NCBI GenBank assembly: GCA_028622995.1
Contig: JAJQJQ010000004.1
Span: 186,001-250,000, forward strand
Length of the DNA stretch: 64,000 nucleotides
Reading direction: 5' to 3'
Origin: Panagrolaimus kolymaensis
Taxonomy: Eukaryota > Nematoda > Chromadorea > Rhabditida > Panagrolaimidae
Made by a program: the position numbers and the translations under genes. The first letter of the stretch is position 1. Each line of letters opens with the position of its first letter. Shown one piece after another: positions 30,541-44,506 of this stretch. The notes beneath the pieces are model-generated. The model saw nothing but the letters and a program-made list of their open reading frames with translations, ran no database searches and was not told the origin of the DNA.

Positions 30541-33500
30541 AAAGAAGTAAAGAAATAAATGTTTTTTATTATTTTTATCAAGCAGAATTTAGAAGTTTTA
30601 CTTTTCTGCAAAGCTTTGAGCTTATTAATAATTTTTGGAACATCGAACTCGTTGAGTTGGATTGATTTGATATGAAAAATAAGGACCACAAACATGAAGT
30701 AAAAAAATTATTATTTTTTGTTTTTCCAAACAAACAGAATTTAGAAGTTTTACTTGTCTGCAACGCACTGAGCTTATTAATAATTTTTGGAACATCGAAC
30801 TCGTTGAGTTGGATTGATTTGATATGAAAGATAAGGACCACAAACATGAAGTAAAAAAATTATTATTTTTTGTTTTTCCAAACAAACAGAATTTAGAAGT
30901 TTTACTTGTCTGCAACGCTTTGAGCTTATTAATAATTTTTGGAACATCGAACTCGTTGAGTTGGATTGATTTGATATGAAAGATAAGGACCACAAACATG
31001 AAGTAAAAAAATTATTATTTTTTGTTTTTCCAAACAAACAGAATTTAGAAGTTTTACTTGTCTGCAACGCTTTGAGCTTATTAATAATTTTTGGAACATC
31101 GAACTCGTTGAGTTGGATTGATTTGATATGAAAAATAAGGACCACAAACATGAAGTAAAAAAATTATTATTTTTTGTTTTTCCAAACAAACAGAATTTAG
31201 AAGTTTTACTTGTCTGCAACGCTTTGAGCTTATTAATAATTTTTGGAACATCGAACTCGTTGAGTTGGATTGATTTGATATGAAAAATAAGGACCACAAA
31301 CATGAAGTAAAAAAATTATTATTTTTTGTTTTTCCAAACAAACAGAATTTAGAAGTTTTACTTGTCTGCAACGCTTTGAGCTTATTAATAATTTTTGGAA
31401 CATCGAACTCGTTGAGTTGGATTGATTTGATATGAAAGATAAGGACCACAAACATGAAGTAAAAAAATTATTATTTTTTGTTTTTCCAAACAAACAGAAT
31501 TTAGAAGTTTTACTTTTCTGCAAAGCTTTGAGCTTATTAATAATTTTTGGAACATCGAACTCGTTGAGTTGGATTGATTTGATATGAAAAATAAGGACCA
31601 CAAACATGAAGTAAAAAAATTATTATTTTTTGTTTTTCCAAACAAACAGAATTTAGAAGTTTTACTTGTCTGCAACGCTTTGAGCTTATTAATAATTTTT
31701 GGAACATCGACTCGTTGAGTTGGATTGATTTGATATGAAAGATAAGGACCACAAACATGAAGTAAAAAAATTATTATTTTTTGTTTTTCCAAACAAACAG
31801 AATTTAGAAGTTTTACTTTTCTGCAAAGCTTTGAGCTTATTAATAATTTTTGGAACATCGAACTCGTTGAGTTGGATTGATTTGATATGAAAGATAAGGA
31901 CCACAAACATGAAGTAAAAAAATTATTATTTTTTGTTTTTCCAAACAAACAGAATTTAGAAGTTTTACTTTTCTGCAAAGCTTTGAGCTTATTAATAATT
32001 TTTGGAACATCGAACTCGTTGAGTTGGATTGATTTGATATGAAAAATAAGGACCACAAAAAAAGAAGTAAAGAAATAAATGTTTTTTATTATTTTTATCA
32101 AGCAGAATTTAGAAGTTTTACTTTTCTGCAAAGCTTTGAGCTTATTAATAATTTTTGGAACATCGAACTCGTTGAGTTGGATTGATTTGATATGAAAAAT
32201 AAGGACCACAAACATGAAGTAAAAAAATTATTATTTTTTGTTTTTCCAAACAAACAGAATTTAGAAGTTTTACTTGTCTGCAACGCATTGAGCTTATTAA
32301 TAATTTTTGGAACATCGAACTCGTTGAGTTGGATTGATTTGATATGAAAGATAAGGACCACAAACATGAAGTAAAAAAATTATTATTTTTTGTTTTTCCA
32401 AACAAACAGAATTTAGAAGTTTTACTTGTCTGCAACGCTTTGAGCTTATTAATAATTTTTGGAACATCGAACTCGTTGAGTTGGATTGATTTGATATGAA
32501 AGATAAGGACCACAAACATGAAGTAAAAAAATTATTATTTTTTGTTTTTCCAAACAAACAGAATTTAGAAGTTTTACTTGTCTGCAACGCTTTGAGCTTA
32601 TTAATAATTTTTGGAACATCGAACTCGTTGAGTTGGATTGATTTGATATGAAAAATAAGGACCACAAACATGAAGTAAAAAAATTATTATTTTTTGTTTT
32701 TCCAAACAAACAGAATTTAGAAGTTTTACTTGTCTGCAACGCTTTGAGCTTATTAATAATTTTTGGAACATCGAACTCGTTGAGTTGGATTGATTTGATA
32801 TGAAAAATAAGGACCACAAACATGAAGTAAAAAAATTATTATTTTTTGTTTTTCCAAACAAACAGAATTTAGAAGTTTTACTTGTCTGCAACGCTTTGAG
32901 CTTATTAATAATTTTTGGAACATCGAACTCGTTGAGTTGGATTGATTTGATATGAAAGATAAGGACCACAAACATGAAGTAAAAAAATTATTATTTTTTG
33001 TTTTTCCAAACAAACAGAATTTAGAAGTTTTACTTTTCTGCAAAGCTTTGAGCTTATTAATAATTTTTGGAACATCGAACTCGTTGAGTTGGATTGATTT
33101 GATATGAAAAATAAGGACCACAAACATGAAGTAAAAAAATTATTATTTTTTGTTTTTCCAAACAAACAGAATTTAGAAGTTTTACTTGTCTGCAACGCTT
33201 TGAGCTTATTAATAATTTTTGGAACATCGACTCGTTGAGTTGGATTGATTTGATATGAAAGATAAGGACCACAAACATGAAGTAAAAAAATTATTATTTT
33301 TTGTTTTTCCAAACAAACAGAATTTAGAAGTTTTACTTTTCTGCAAAGCTTTGAGCTTATTAATAATTTTTGGAACATCGAACTCGTTGAGTTGGATTGA
33401 TTTGATATGAAAGATAAGGACCACAAACATGAAGTAAAAAAATTATTATTTTTTGTTTTTCCAAACAAACAGAATTTAGAAGTTTTACTTTTCTGCAAAG

Positions 33501-33558
33501 CTTTGAGCTTATTAATAATTTTTGGAACATCGAACTCGTTGAGTTGGATTGATTTGAT
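30541..33558. repeat. Tandem 1.52-kb higher-order duplication in the satellite
   Basis: A block of ten monomers starting with a type A unit at about 30541 is repeated from about 32059. The order of variants is the same in both, including a rare unit with a changed base in CAACGC(A)CTGAGC near 30763 and CAACGC(A)TTGAGC near 32283, and the one-base-deleted CATCGACTCG unit at about 31706 and 33226, all 1,520 bp apart. Confidence 0.75.
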
Positions 33559-36500
33559 ATGAAAGATAAGGACCACAAACATGAAGTAAAAAAATTATTA
33601 TTTTTTGTTTTTCCAAACAAACAGAATTTAGAAGTTTTACTTTTCTGCAAAGCTTTGAGCTTATTAATAATTTTTGGAACATCGAACTCGTTGAGTTGGA
33701 TTGATTTGATATGAAAAATAAGGACCACAAACATGAAGTAAAAAAATTATTATTTTTTGTTTTTCCAAACAAACAGAATTTAGAAGTTTTACTTTTCTGC
33801 AAAGCTTTGAGCTTATTAATAATTTTTGGAACATCGAACTCGTTGAGTTGGATTGATTTGATATGAAAAATAAGGACCACAAACATGAAGTAAAAAAATT
33901 ATTATTTTTTGTTTTTCCAAACAAACAGAATTTAGAAGTTTTACTTGTCTGCAACGCTTTGAGCTTATTAATAATTTTTGGAACATCGACTCGTTGAGTT
34001 GGATTGATTTGATATGAAAGATAAGGACCACAAACATGAAGTAAAAAAATTATTATTTTTTGTTTTTCCAAACAAACAGAATTTAGAAGTTTTACTTGTC
34101 TGCAACGCTTTGAGCTTATTAATAATTTTTGGAACATCGACTCGTTGAGTTGGATTGATTTGATATGAAAGATAAGGACCACAAACATGAAGTAAAAAAA
34201 TTATTATTTTTTGTTTTTCCAAACAAACAGAATTTAGAAGTTTTACTTTTCTGCAAAGCTTTGAGCTTATTAATAATTTTTGGAACATCGATCTCGTTGA
34301 GTTGGATTGATTTGATATGAAAGATAAGGACCACAAACATGAAGTAAAAAAATTATTATTTTTTGTTTTTCCAAACAAACAGAATTTAGAAGTTTTACTT
34401 TTCTGCAAAGCTTTGAGCTTATTAATAATTTTTGGAACATCGAACTCGTTGAGTTGGATTGATTTGATATGAAAAATAAGGACCACAAACATGAAGTAAA
34501 AAAATTATTATTTTTTGTTTTTCCAAACAAACAGAATTTAGAAGTTTTACTTTTCTGCAAAGCTTTGAGCTTATTAATAATTTTTGGAACATCGAACTCG
34601 TTGAGTTGGATTGATTTGATATGAAAAATAAGGACCACAAACATGAAGTAAAAAAATTATTATTTTTTGTTTTTCCAAACAAACAGAATTTAGAAGTTTT
34701 ACTTTTCTGCAAAGCTTTGAGCTTATTAATAATTTTTGGAACATCGAACTCGTTGAGTTGGATTGATTTGATATGAAAAATAAGGACCACAAACATGAAG
34801 TAAAAAAATTATTATTTTTTGTTTTTCCAAACAAACAGAATTTAGAAGTTTTACTTGTCTGCAACGCTTTGAGCTTATTAATAATTTTTGGAACATCGAA
34901 CTCGTTGAGTTGGATTGATTTGATATGAAAGATAAGGACCACAAACATGAAGTAAAAAAATTATTATTTTTTGTTTTTCCAAACAAACAGAATTTAGAAG
35001 TTTTACTTTTCTGCAAAGCTTTGAGCTTATTAATAATTTTTGGAACATCGAACTCGTTGAGTTGGATTGATTTGATATGAAAAATAAGGACCACAAACAT
35101 GAAGTAAAAAAATTATTATTTTTTGTTTTTCCAAACAAACAGAATTTAGAAGTTTTACTTGTCTGCAACGCTTTGAGCTTATTAATAATTTTTGGAACAT
35201 CGACTCGTTGAGTTGGATTGATTTGATATGAAAGATAAGGACCACAAACATGAAGTAAAAAAATTATTATTTTTTGTTTTTCCAAACAAACAGAATTTAG
35301 AAGTTTTACTTTTCTGCAAAGCTTTGAGCTTATTAATAATTTTTGGAACATCGAACTCGTTGAGTTGGATTGATTTGATATGAAAGATAAGGACCACAAA
35401 CATGAAGTAAAAAAATTATTATTTTTTGTTTTTCCAAACAAACAGAATTTAGAAGTTTTACTTTTCTGCAAAGCTTTGAGCTTATTAATAATTTTTGGAA
35501 CATCGAACTCGTTGAGTTGGATTGATTTGATATGAAAGATAAGGACCACAAACATGAAGTAAAAAAATTATTATTTTTTGTTTTTCCAAACAAACAGAAT
35601 TTAGAAGTTTTACTTTTCTGCAAAGCTTTGAGCTTATTAATAATTTTTGGAACATCGAACTCGTTGAGTTGGATTGATTTGATATGAAAAATAAGGACCA
35701 CAAACATGAAGTAAAAAAATTATTATTTTTTGTTTTTCCAAACAAACAGAATTTAGAAGTTTTACTTGTCTGCAACGCTTTGAGCTTATTAATAATTTTT
35801 GGAACATCGACTCGTTGAGTTGGATTGATTTGATATGAAAGATAAGGACCACAAACATGAAGTAAAAAAATTATTATTTTTTGTTTTTCCAAACAAACAG
35901 AATTTAGAAGTTTTACTTTTCTGCAAAGCTTTGAGCTTATTAATAATTTTTGGAACATCGAACTGGTTGAGTTGGATTGATTTGATATGAAAGATAAGGA
36001 CCACAAACATGAAGTAAAAAAATTATTATTTTTTGTTTTTCCAAACAAACAGAATTTAGAAGTTTTACTTTTCTGCAAAGCTTTGAGCTTATTAATAATT
36101 TTTGGAACATCGAACTCGTTGAGTTGGATTGATTTGATATGAAAAATAAGGACCACAAACATGAAGTAAAAAAATTATTATTTTTTGTTTTTCCAAACAA
36201 ACAGAATTTAGAAGTTTTACTTTTCTGCAAAGCTTTGAGCTTATTAATAATTTTTGGAACATCGAACTCGTTGAGTTGGATTGATTTGATATGAAAAATA
36301 ATGACCACAAAAAAAGAAGTAAAGAAATAAATGTTTTTTATTATTTTTATCAAGCAGAATTTAGAAGTTTTACTTTTCTGCAAAGCTTTGAGCTTATTAA
36401 TAATTTTTGGAACATCGAACTCGTTGAGTTGGATTGATTTGATATGAAAAATAAGGACCACAAACATGAAGTAAAAAAATTATTATTTTTTGTTTTTCCA

Positions 36501-37356
36501 AACAAACAGAATTTAGAAGTTTTACTTGTCTGCAACGCTTTGAGCTTATTAATAATTTTTGGAACATCGAACTCGTTGAGTTGGATTGATTTGATATGAA
36601 AGATAAGGACCACAAACATGAAGTAAAAAAATTATTATTTTTTGTTTTTCCAAACAAACAGAATTTAGAAGTTTTACTTTTCTGCAAAGCTTTGAGCTTA
36701 TTAATAATTTTTGGAACATCGAACTCGTTGAGTTGGATTGATTTGATATGAAAAATAAGGACCACAAACATGAAGTAAAAAAATTATTATTTTTTGTTTT
36801 TCCAAACAAACAGAATTTAGAAGTTTTACTTTTCTGCAAAGCTTTGAGCTTATTAATAATTTTTGGAACATCGAACTCGTTGAGTTGGATTGATTTGATA
36901 AGAAAAATAAGGACCACAAAAAAAGAAGTAAAGAAATAAATGTTTTTTATTATTTTTATCAAGCAGAATTTAGAAGTTTTACTTTTCTGCAAAGCTTTGA
37001 GCTTATTAATAATTTTTGGAACATCGAACTCGTTGAGTTGGATTGATTTGATATGAAAAATAAGGACCACAAACATGAAGTAAAAAAATTATTATTTTTT
37101 GTTTTTCCAAACAAACAGAATTTAGAAGTTTTACTTGTCTGCAACGCTTTGAGCTTATTAATAATTTTTGGAACATCGAACTCGTTGAGTTGGATTGATT
37201 TGATATGAAAGATAAGGACCACAAACATGAAGTAAAAAAATTATTATTTTTTGTTTTTCCAAACAAACAGAATTTAGAAGTTTTACTTTTCTGCAAAGCT
37301 TTGAGCTTATTAATAATTTTTGGAACATCGAACTCGTTGAGTTGGATTGATTTGAT

Positions 37357-39820
37357 ATGAAAAATAAGGACCACAAACATGAAGTAAAAAAATTATTATT
37401 TTTTGTTTTTCCAAACAAACAGAATTTAGAAGTTTTACTTTTCTGCAAAGCTTTGAGCTTATTAATAATTTTTGGAACATCGAACTCGTTGAGTTGGATT
37501 GATTTGATAAGAAAAATAAGGACCACAAAAAAAGAAGTAAAGAAATAAATGTTTTTTATTATTTTTATCAAGCAGAATTTAGAAGTTTTACTTTTCTGCA
37601 AAGCTTTGAGCTTATTAATAATTTTTGGAACATCGAACTCGTTGAGTTGGATTGATTTGATATGAAAAATAATGACCACAAAAAAAGAAGTAAAGAAATA
37701 AATGTTTTTTATTATTTTTATCAAGCAGAATTTAGAAGTTTTACTTTTCTGCAAAGCTTTGAGCTTATTAATAATTTTTGGAACATCCAACTCGTTGAGT
37801 TGGATTGATTTGATATGAAAAATAAGGACCACAAACATGAAGTAAAAAAATTATTATTTTTTGTTTTTCCAAACAAACAGAATTTAGAAGTTTTACTTTT
37901 CTGCAAAGCTTTGAGCTTATTAATAATTTTTGGAACATCGAACTCGTTGAGTTGGATTGATTTGATAAGAAAAATAAGGACCACAAAAAAAGAAGTAAAG
38001 AAATAAATGTTTTTTATTATTTTTATCAAGCAGAATTTAGAAGTTTTACTTTTCTGCAAAGCTTTGAGCTTATTAATAATTTTTGGAACATCGAACTCGT
38101 TGAGTTGGATTGATTTGATAAGAAAAATAAGGACCACAAAAAAAGAAGTAAAGAAATAAATGTTTTTTATTATTTTTATCAAGCAGAATTTAGAAGTTTT
38201 ACTTTTCTGCAAAGCTTTGAGCTTATTAATAATTTTTGGAACATCGAACTCGTTGAGTTGGATTGATTTGATATGAAAAATAAGGACCACAAACATGAAG
38301 TAAAAAAATTATTATTTTTTGTTTTTCCAAACAAACAGAATTTAGAAGTTTTACTTGTCTGCAACGCTTTGAGCTTATTAATAATTTTTGGAACATCGAA
38401 CTCGTTGAGTTGGATTGATTTGATAAGAAAAATAAGGACCACAAAAAAAGAAGTAAAGAAATAAATGTTTTTTATTATTTTTATCAAGCAGAATTTAGAA
38501 GTTTTACTTTTCTGCAAAGCTTTGAGCTTATTAATAATTTTTGGAACATCGAACTCGTTGAGTTGGATTGATTTGATAAGAAAAATAAGGACCACAAAAA
38601 AAGAAGTAAAGAAATAAATGTTTTTTATTATTTTTATCAAGCAGAATTTAGAAGTTTTACTTTTCTGCAAAGCTTTGAGCTTATTAATAATTTTTGGAAC
38701 ATCGAACTCGTTGAGTTGGATTGATTTGATATGAAAAATAAGGACCACAAACATGAAGTAAAAAAATTATTATTTTTTGTTTTTCCAAACAAACAGAATT
38801 TAGAAGTTTTACTTTTCTGCAAAGCTTTGAGCTTATTAATAATTTTTGGAACATCGAACTCGTTGAGTTGGATTGATTTGATATGAAAGATAAGGACCAC
38901 AAACATGAAGTAAAAAAATTATTATTTTTTGTTTTTCCAAACAAACAGAATTTAGAAGTTTTACTTGTCTGCAACGCTTTGAGCTTATTAATAATTTTTG
39001 GAACATCGAACTCGTTGAGTTGGATTGATTTGATATGAAAGATAAGGACCACAAACATGAAGTAAAAAAATTATTATTTTTTGTTTTTCCAAACAAACAG
39101 AATTTAGAAGTTTTACTTTTCTGCAAAGCTTTGAGCTTATTAATAATTTTTGGAACATCGAACTCGTTGAGTTGGATTGATTTGATATGAAAGATAAGGA
39201 CCACAAACATGAAGTAAAAAAATTATTATTTTTTGTTTTTCCAAACAAACAGAATTTAGAAGTTTTACTTTTCTGCAAAGCTTTGAGCTTATTAATAATT
39301 TTTGGAACATCGAACTCGTTGAGTTGGATTGATTTGATATGAAAAATAAGGACCACAAACATGAAGTAAAAAAATTATTATTTTTTGTTTTTCCAAACAA
39401 ACAGAATTTAGAAGTTTTACTTTTCTGCAAAGCTTTGAGCTTATTAATAATTTTTGGAACATCGAACTCGTTGAGTTGGATTGATTTGATAAGAAAAATA
39501 AGGACCACAAAAAAAGAAGTAAAGAAATAAATGTTTTTTATTATTTTTATCAAGCAGAATTTAGAAGTTTTACTTTTCTGCAAAGCTTTGAGCTTATTAA
39601 TAATTTTTGGAACATCGAACTCGTTGAGTTGGATTGATTTGATATGAAAAATAAGGACCACAAACATGAAGTAAAAAAATTATTATTTTTTGTTTTTCCA
39701 AACAAACAGAATTTAGAAGTTTTACTTGTCTGCAACGCTTTGAGCTTATTAATAATTTTTGGAACATCGAACTCGTTGAGTTGGATTGATTTGATATGAA
39801 AGATAAGGACCACAAACATG
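37357..39820. repeat. First copy of a 7.15-kb-spaced satellite duplication
   Basis: Variant order from 37357 to about 38.83 kb matches that from 44507 onward at a constant offset of 7,150 bp (47 monomers), including the CATCCAAC unit near 37787 and the GTCTGCAACGC unit near 38357. After about 38.98 kb the match continues at an offset of 6,998 bp. Confidence 0.65.
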
Positions 39821-42800
39821 AAGTAAAAAAATTATTATTTTTTGTTTTTCCAAACAAACAGAATTTAGAAGTTTTACTTTTCTGCAAAGCTTTGAGCTTA
39901 TTAATAATTTTTGGAACATCGAACTCGTTGAGTTGGATTGATTTGATATGAAAAATAAGGACCACAAACATGAAGTAAAAAAATTATTATTTTTTGTTTT
40001 TCCAAACAAACAGAATTTAGAAGTTTTACTTGTCTGCAACGCTTTGAGCTTATTAATAATTTTTGGAACATCGACTCGTTGAGTTGGATTGATTTGATAT
40101 GAAAGATAAGGACCACAAACATGAAGTAAAAAAATTATTATTTTTTGTTTTTCCAAACAAACAGAATTTAGAAGTTTTACTTTTCTGCAAAGCTTTGAGC
40201 TTATTAATAATTTTTGGAACATCGAACTCGTTGAGTTGGATTGATTTGATATGAAAGATAAGGACCACAAACATGAAGTAAAAAAATTATTATTTTTTGT
40301 TTTTCCAAACAAACAGAATTTAGAAGTTTTACTTTTCTGCAAAGCTTTGAGCTTATTAATAATTTTTGGAACATCGAACTCGTTGAGTTGGATTGATTTG
40401 ATATGAAAAATAAGGACCACAAACATGAAGTAAAAAAATTATTATTTTTTGTTTTTCCAAACAAACAGAATTTAGAAGTTTTACTTTTCTGCAAAGCTTT
40501 GAGCTTATTAATAATTTTTGGAACATCGAACTCGTTGAGTTGGATTGATTTGATATGAAAAATAAGGACCACAAACATGAAGTAAAAAAATTATTATTTT
40601 TTGTTTTTCCAAACAAACAGAATTTAGAAGTTTTACTTGTCTGCAACGCTTTGAGCTTATTAATAATTTTTGGAACATCGACTCGTTGAGTTGGATTGAT
40701 TTGATATGAAAGATAAGGACCACAAACATGAAGTAAAAAAATTATTATTTTTTGTTTTTCCAAACAAACAGAATTTAGAAGTTTTACTTTTCTGCAAAGC
40801 TTTGAGCTTATTAATAATTTTTGGAACATCGAACTCGTTGAGTTGGATTGATTTGATATGAAAGATAAGGACCACAAACATGAAGTAAAAAAATTATTAT
40901 TTTTTGTTTTTCCAAACAAACAGAATTTAGAAGTTTTACTTTTCTGCAAAGCTTTGAGCTTATTAATAATTTTTGGAACATCGAACTCGTTGAGTTGGAT
41001 TGATTTGATATGAAAAATAAGGACCACAAACATGAAGTAAAAAAATTATTATTTTTTGTTTTTCCAAACAAACAGAATTTAGAAGTTTTACTTTTCTGCA
41101 AAGCTTTGAGCTTATTAATAATTTTTGGAACATCGAACTCGTTGAGTTGGATTGATTTGATATGAAAAATAAGGACCACAAACATGAAGTAAAAAATTAT
41201 TATTTTTTGTTTTTCCAAACAAACAGAATTTAGAAGTTTTACTTGTCTGCAACGCTTTGAGCTTATTAATAATTTTTGGAACATCGACTCGTTGAGTTGG
41301 ATTGATTTGATATGAAAGATAAGGACCACAAACATGAAGTAAAAAAATTATTATTTTTTGTTTTTCCAAACAAACAGAATTTAGAAGTTTTACTTTTCTG
41401 CAAAGCTTTGAGCTTATTAATAATTTTTGGAACATCGAACTCGTTGAGTTGGATTGATTTGATATGAAAGATAAGGACCACAAACATGAAGTAAAAAAAT
41501 TATTATTTTTTGTTTTTCCAAACAAACAGAATTTAGAAGTTTTACTTTTCTGCAAAGCTTTGAGCTTATTAATAATTTTTGGAACATCGAACTCGTTGAG
41601 TTGGATTGATTTGATATGAAAAATAAGGACCACAAACATGAAGTAAAAAAATTATTATTTTTTGTTTTTCCAAACAAACAGAATTTAGAAGTTTTACTTT
41701 TCTGCAAAGCTTTGAGCTTATTAATAATTTTTGGAACATCGAACTCGTTGAGTTGGATTGATTTGATATGAAAGATAAGGACCACAAACATGAAGTAAAA
41801 AAATTATTATTTTTTGTTTTTCCAAACAAACAGAATTTAGAAGTTTTACTTTTCTGCAAAGCTTTGAGCTTATTAATAATTTTTGGAACATCGAACTCGT
41901 TGAGTTGGATTGATTTGATATGAAAGATAAGGACCACAAACATGAAGTAAAAAAATTATTATTTTTTGTTTTTCCAAACAAACAGAATTTAGAAGTTTTA
42001 CTTTTCTGCAAAGCTTTGAGCTTATTAATAATTTTTGGAACATCGAACTCGTTGAGTTGGATTGATTTGATATGAAAAATAATGACCACAAAAAAAGAAG
42101 TAAAGAAATAAATGTTTTTTATTATTTTTATCAAGCAGAATTTAGAAGTTTTACTTTTCTGCAAAGCTTTGAGCTTATTAATAATTTTTGGAACATCGAA
42201 CTCGTTGAGTTGGATTGATTTGATATGAAAGATAAGGACCACAAACATGAAGTAAAAAAATTATTATTTTTTGTTTTTCCAAACAAACAGAATTTAGAAG
42301 TTTTACTTTTCTGCAAAGCTTTGAGCTTATTAATAATTTTTGGAACATCGAACTCGTTGAGTTGGATTGATTTGATATGAAAGATAAGGACCACAAACAT
42401 GAAGTAAAAAAATTATTATTTTTTGTTTTTCCAAACAAACAGAATTTAGAAGTTTTACTTTTCTGCAAAGCTTTGAGCTTATTAATAATTTTTGGAACAT
42501 CGAACTCGTTGAGTTGGATTGATTTGATATGAAAGATAAGGACCACAAACATGAAGTAAAAAAATTATTATTTTTTGTTTTTCCAAACAAACAGAATTTA
42601 GAAGTTTTACTTTTCTGCAAAGCTTTGAGCTTATTAATAATTTTTGGAACATCGAACTCGTTGAGTTGGATTGATTTGATATGAAAAATAAGGACCACAA
42701 ACATGAAGTAAAAAAATTATTATTTTTTGTTTTTCCAAACAAACAGAATTTAGAAGTTTTACTTTTCTGCAAAGCTTTGAGCTTATTAATAATTTTTGGA

Positions 42801-44506
42801 ACATCGAACTCGTTGAGTTGGATTGATTTGATATGAAAGATAAGGACCACAAACATGAAGTAAAAAAATTATTATTTTTTGTTTTTCCAAACAAACAGAA
42901 TTTAGAAGTTTTACTTTTCTGCAAAGCTTTGAGCTTATTAATAATTTTTGGAACATCGAACTCGTTGAGTTGGATTGATTTGATATGAAAGATAAGGACC
43001 ACAAACATGAAGTAAAAAAATTATTATTTTTTGTTTTTCCAAACAAACAGAATTTAGAAGTTTTACTTTTCTGCAAAGCTTTGAGCTTATTAATAATTTT
43101 TGGAACATCGAACTCGTTGAGTTGGATTGATTTGATATGAAAAATAATGACCACAAAAAAAGAAGTAAAGAAATAAATGTTTTTTATTATTTTTATCAAG
43201 CAGAATTTAGAAGTTTTACTTTTCTGCAAAGCTTTGAGCTTATTAATAATTTTTGGAACATCGAACTCGTTGAGTTGGATTGATTTGATATGAAAAATAA
43301 GGACCACAAACATGAAGTAAAAAAATTATTATTTTTTGTTTTTCCAAACAAACAGAATTTAGAAGTTTTACTTGTCTGCAACGCTTTGAGCTTATTAATA
43401 ATTTTTGGAACATCGAACTCGTTGAGTTGGATTGATTTGATATGAAAAATAAGGACCACAAACATGAAGTAAAAAAATTATTATTTTTTGTTTTTCCAAA
43501 CAAACAGAATTTAGAAGTTTTACTTTTCTGCAAAGCTTTGAGCTTATTAATAATTTTTGGAACATCGAACTCGTTGAGTTGGATTGATTTGATATGAAAA
43601 ATAAGGACCACAAACATGAAGTAAAAAAATTATTATTTTTTGTTTTTCCAAACAAACAGAATTTAGAAGTTTTACTTGTCTGCAACGCTTTGAGCTTATT
43701 AATAATTTTTGGAACATCGACTCGTTGAGTTGGATTGATTTGATATGAAAGATAAGGACCACAAACATGAAGTAAAAAAATTATTATTTTTTGTTTTTCC
43801 AAACAAACAGAATTTAGAAGTTTTACTTTTCTGCAAAGCTTTGAGCTTATTAATAATTTTTGGAACATCGAACTCGTTGAGTTGGATTGATTTGATATGA
43901 AAGATAAGGACCACAAACATGAAGTAAAAAAATTATTATTTTTTGTTTTTCCAAACAAACAGAATTTAGAAGTTTTACTTTTCTGCAAAGCTTTGAGCTT
44001 ATTAATAATTTTTGGAACATCGAACTCGTTGAGTTGGATTGATTTGATATGAAAAATAAGGACCACAAACATGAAGTAAAAAAATTATTATTTTTTGTTT
44101 TTCCAAACAAACAGAATTTAGAAGTTTTACTTTTCTGCAAAGCTTTGAGCTTATTAATAATTTTTGGAACATCGAACTCGTTGAGTTGGATTGATTTGAT
44201 ATGAAAAATAATGACCACAAAAAAAGAAGTAAAGAAATAAATGTTTTTTATTATTTTTATCAAGCAGAATTTAGAAGTTTTACTTTTCTGCAAAGCTTTG
44301 AGCTTATTAATAATTTTTGGAACATCGAACTCGTTGAGTTGGATTGATTTGATAAGAAAAATAAGGACCACAAAAAAAGAAGTAAAGAAATAAATGTTTT
44401 TTATTATTTTTATCAAGCAGAATTTAGAAGTTTTACTTTTCTGCAAAGCTTTGAGCTTATTAATAATTTTTGGAACATCGAACTCGTTGAGTTGGATTGA
44501 TTTGAT

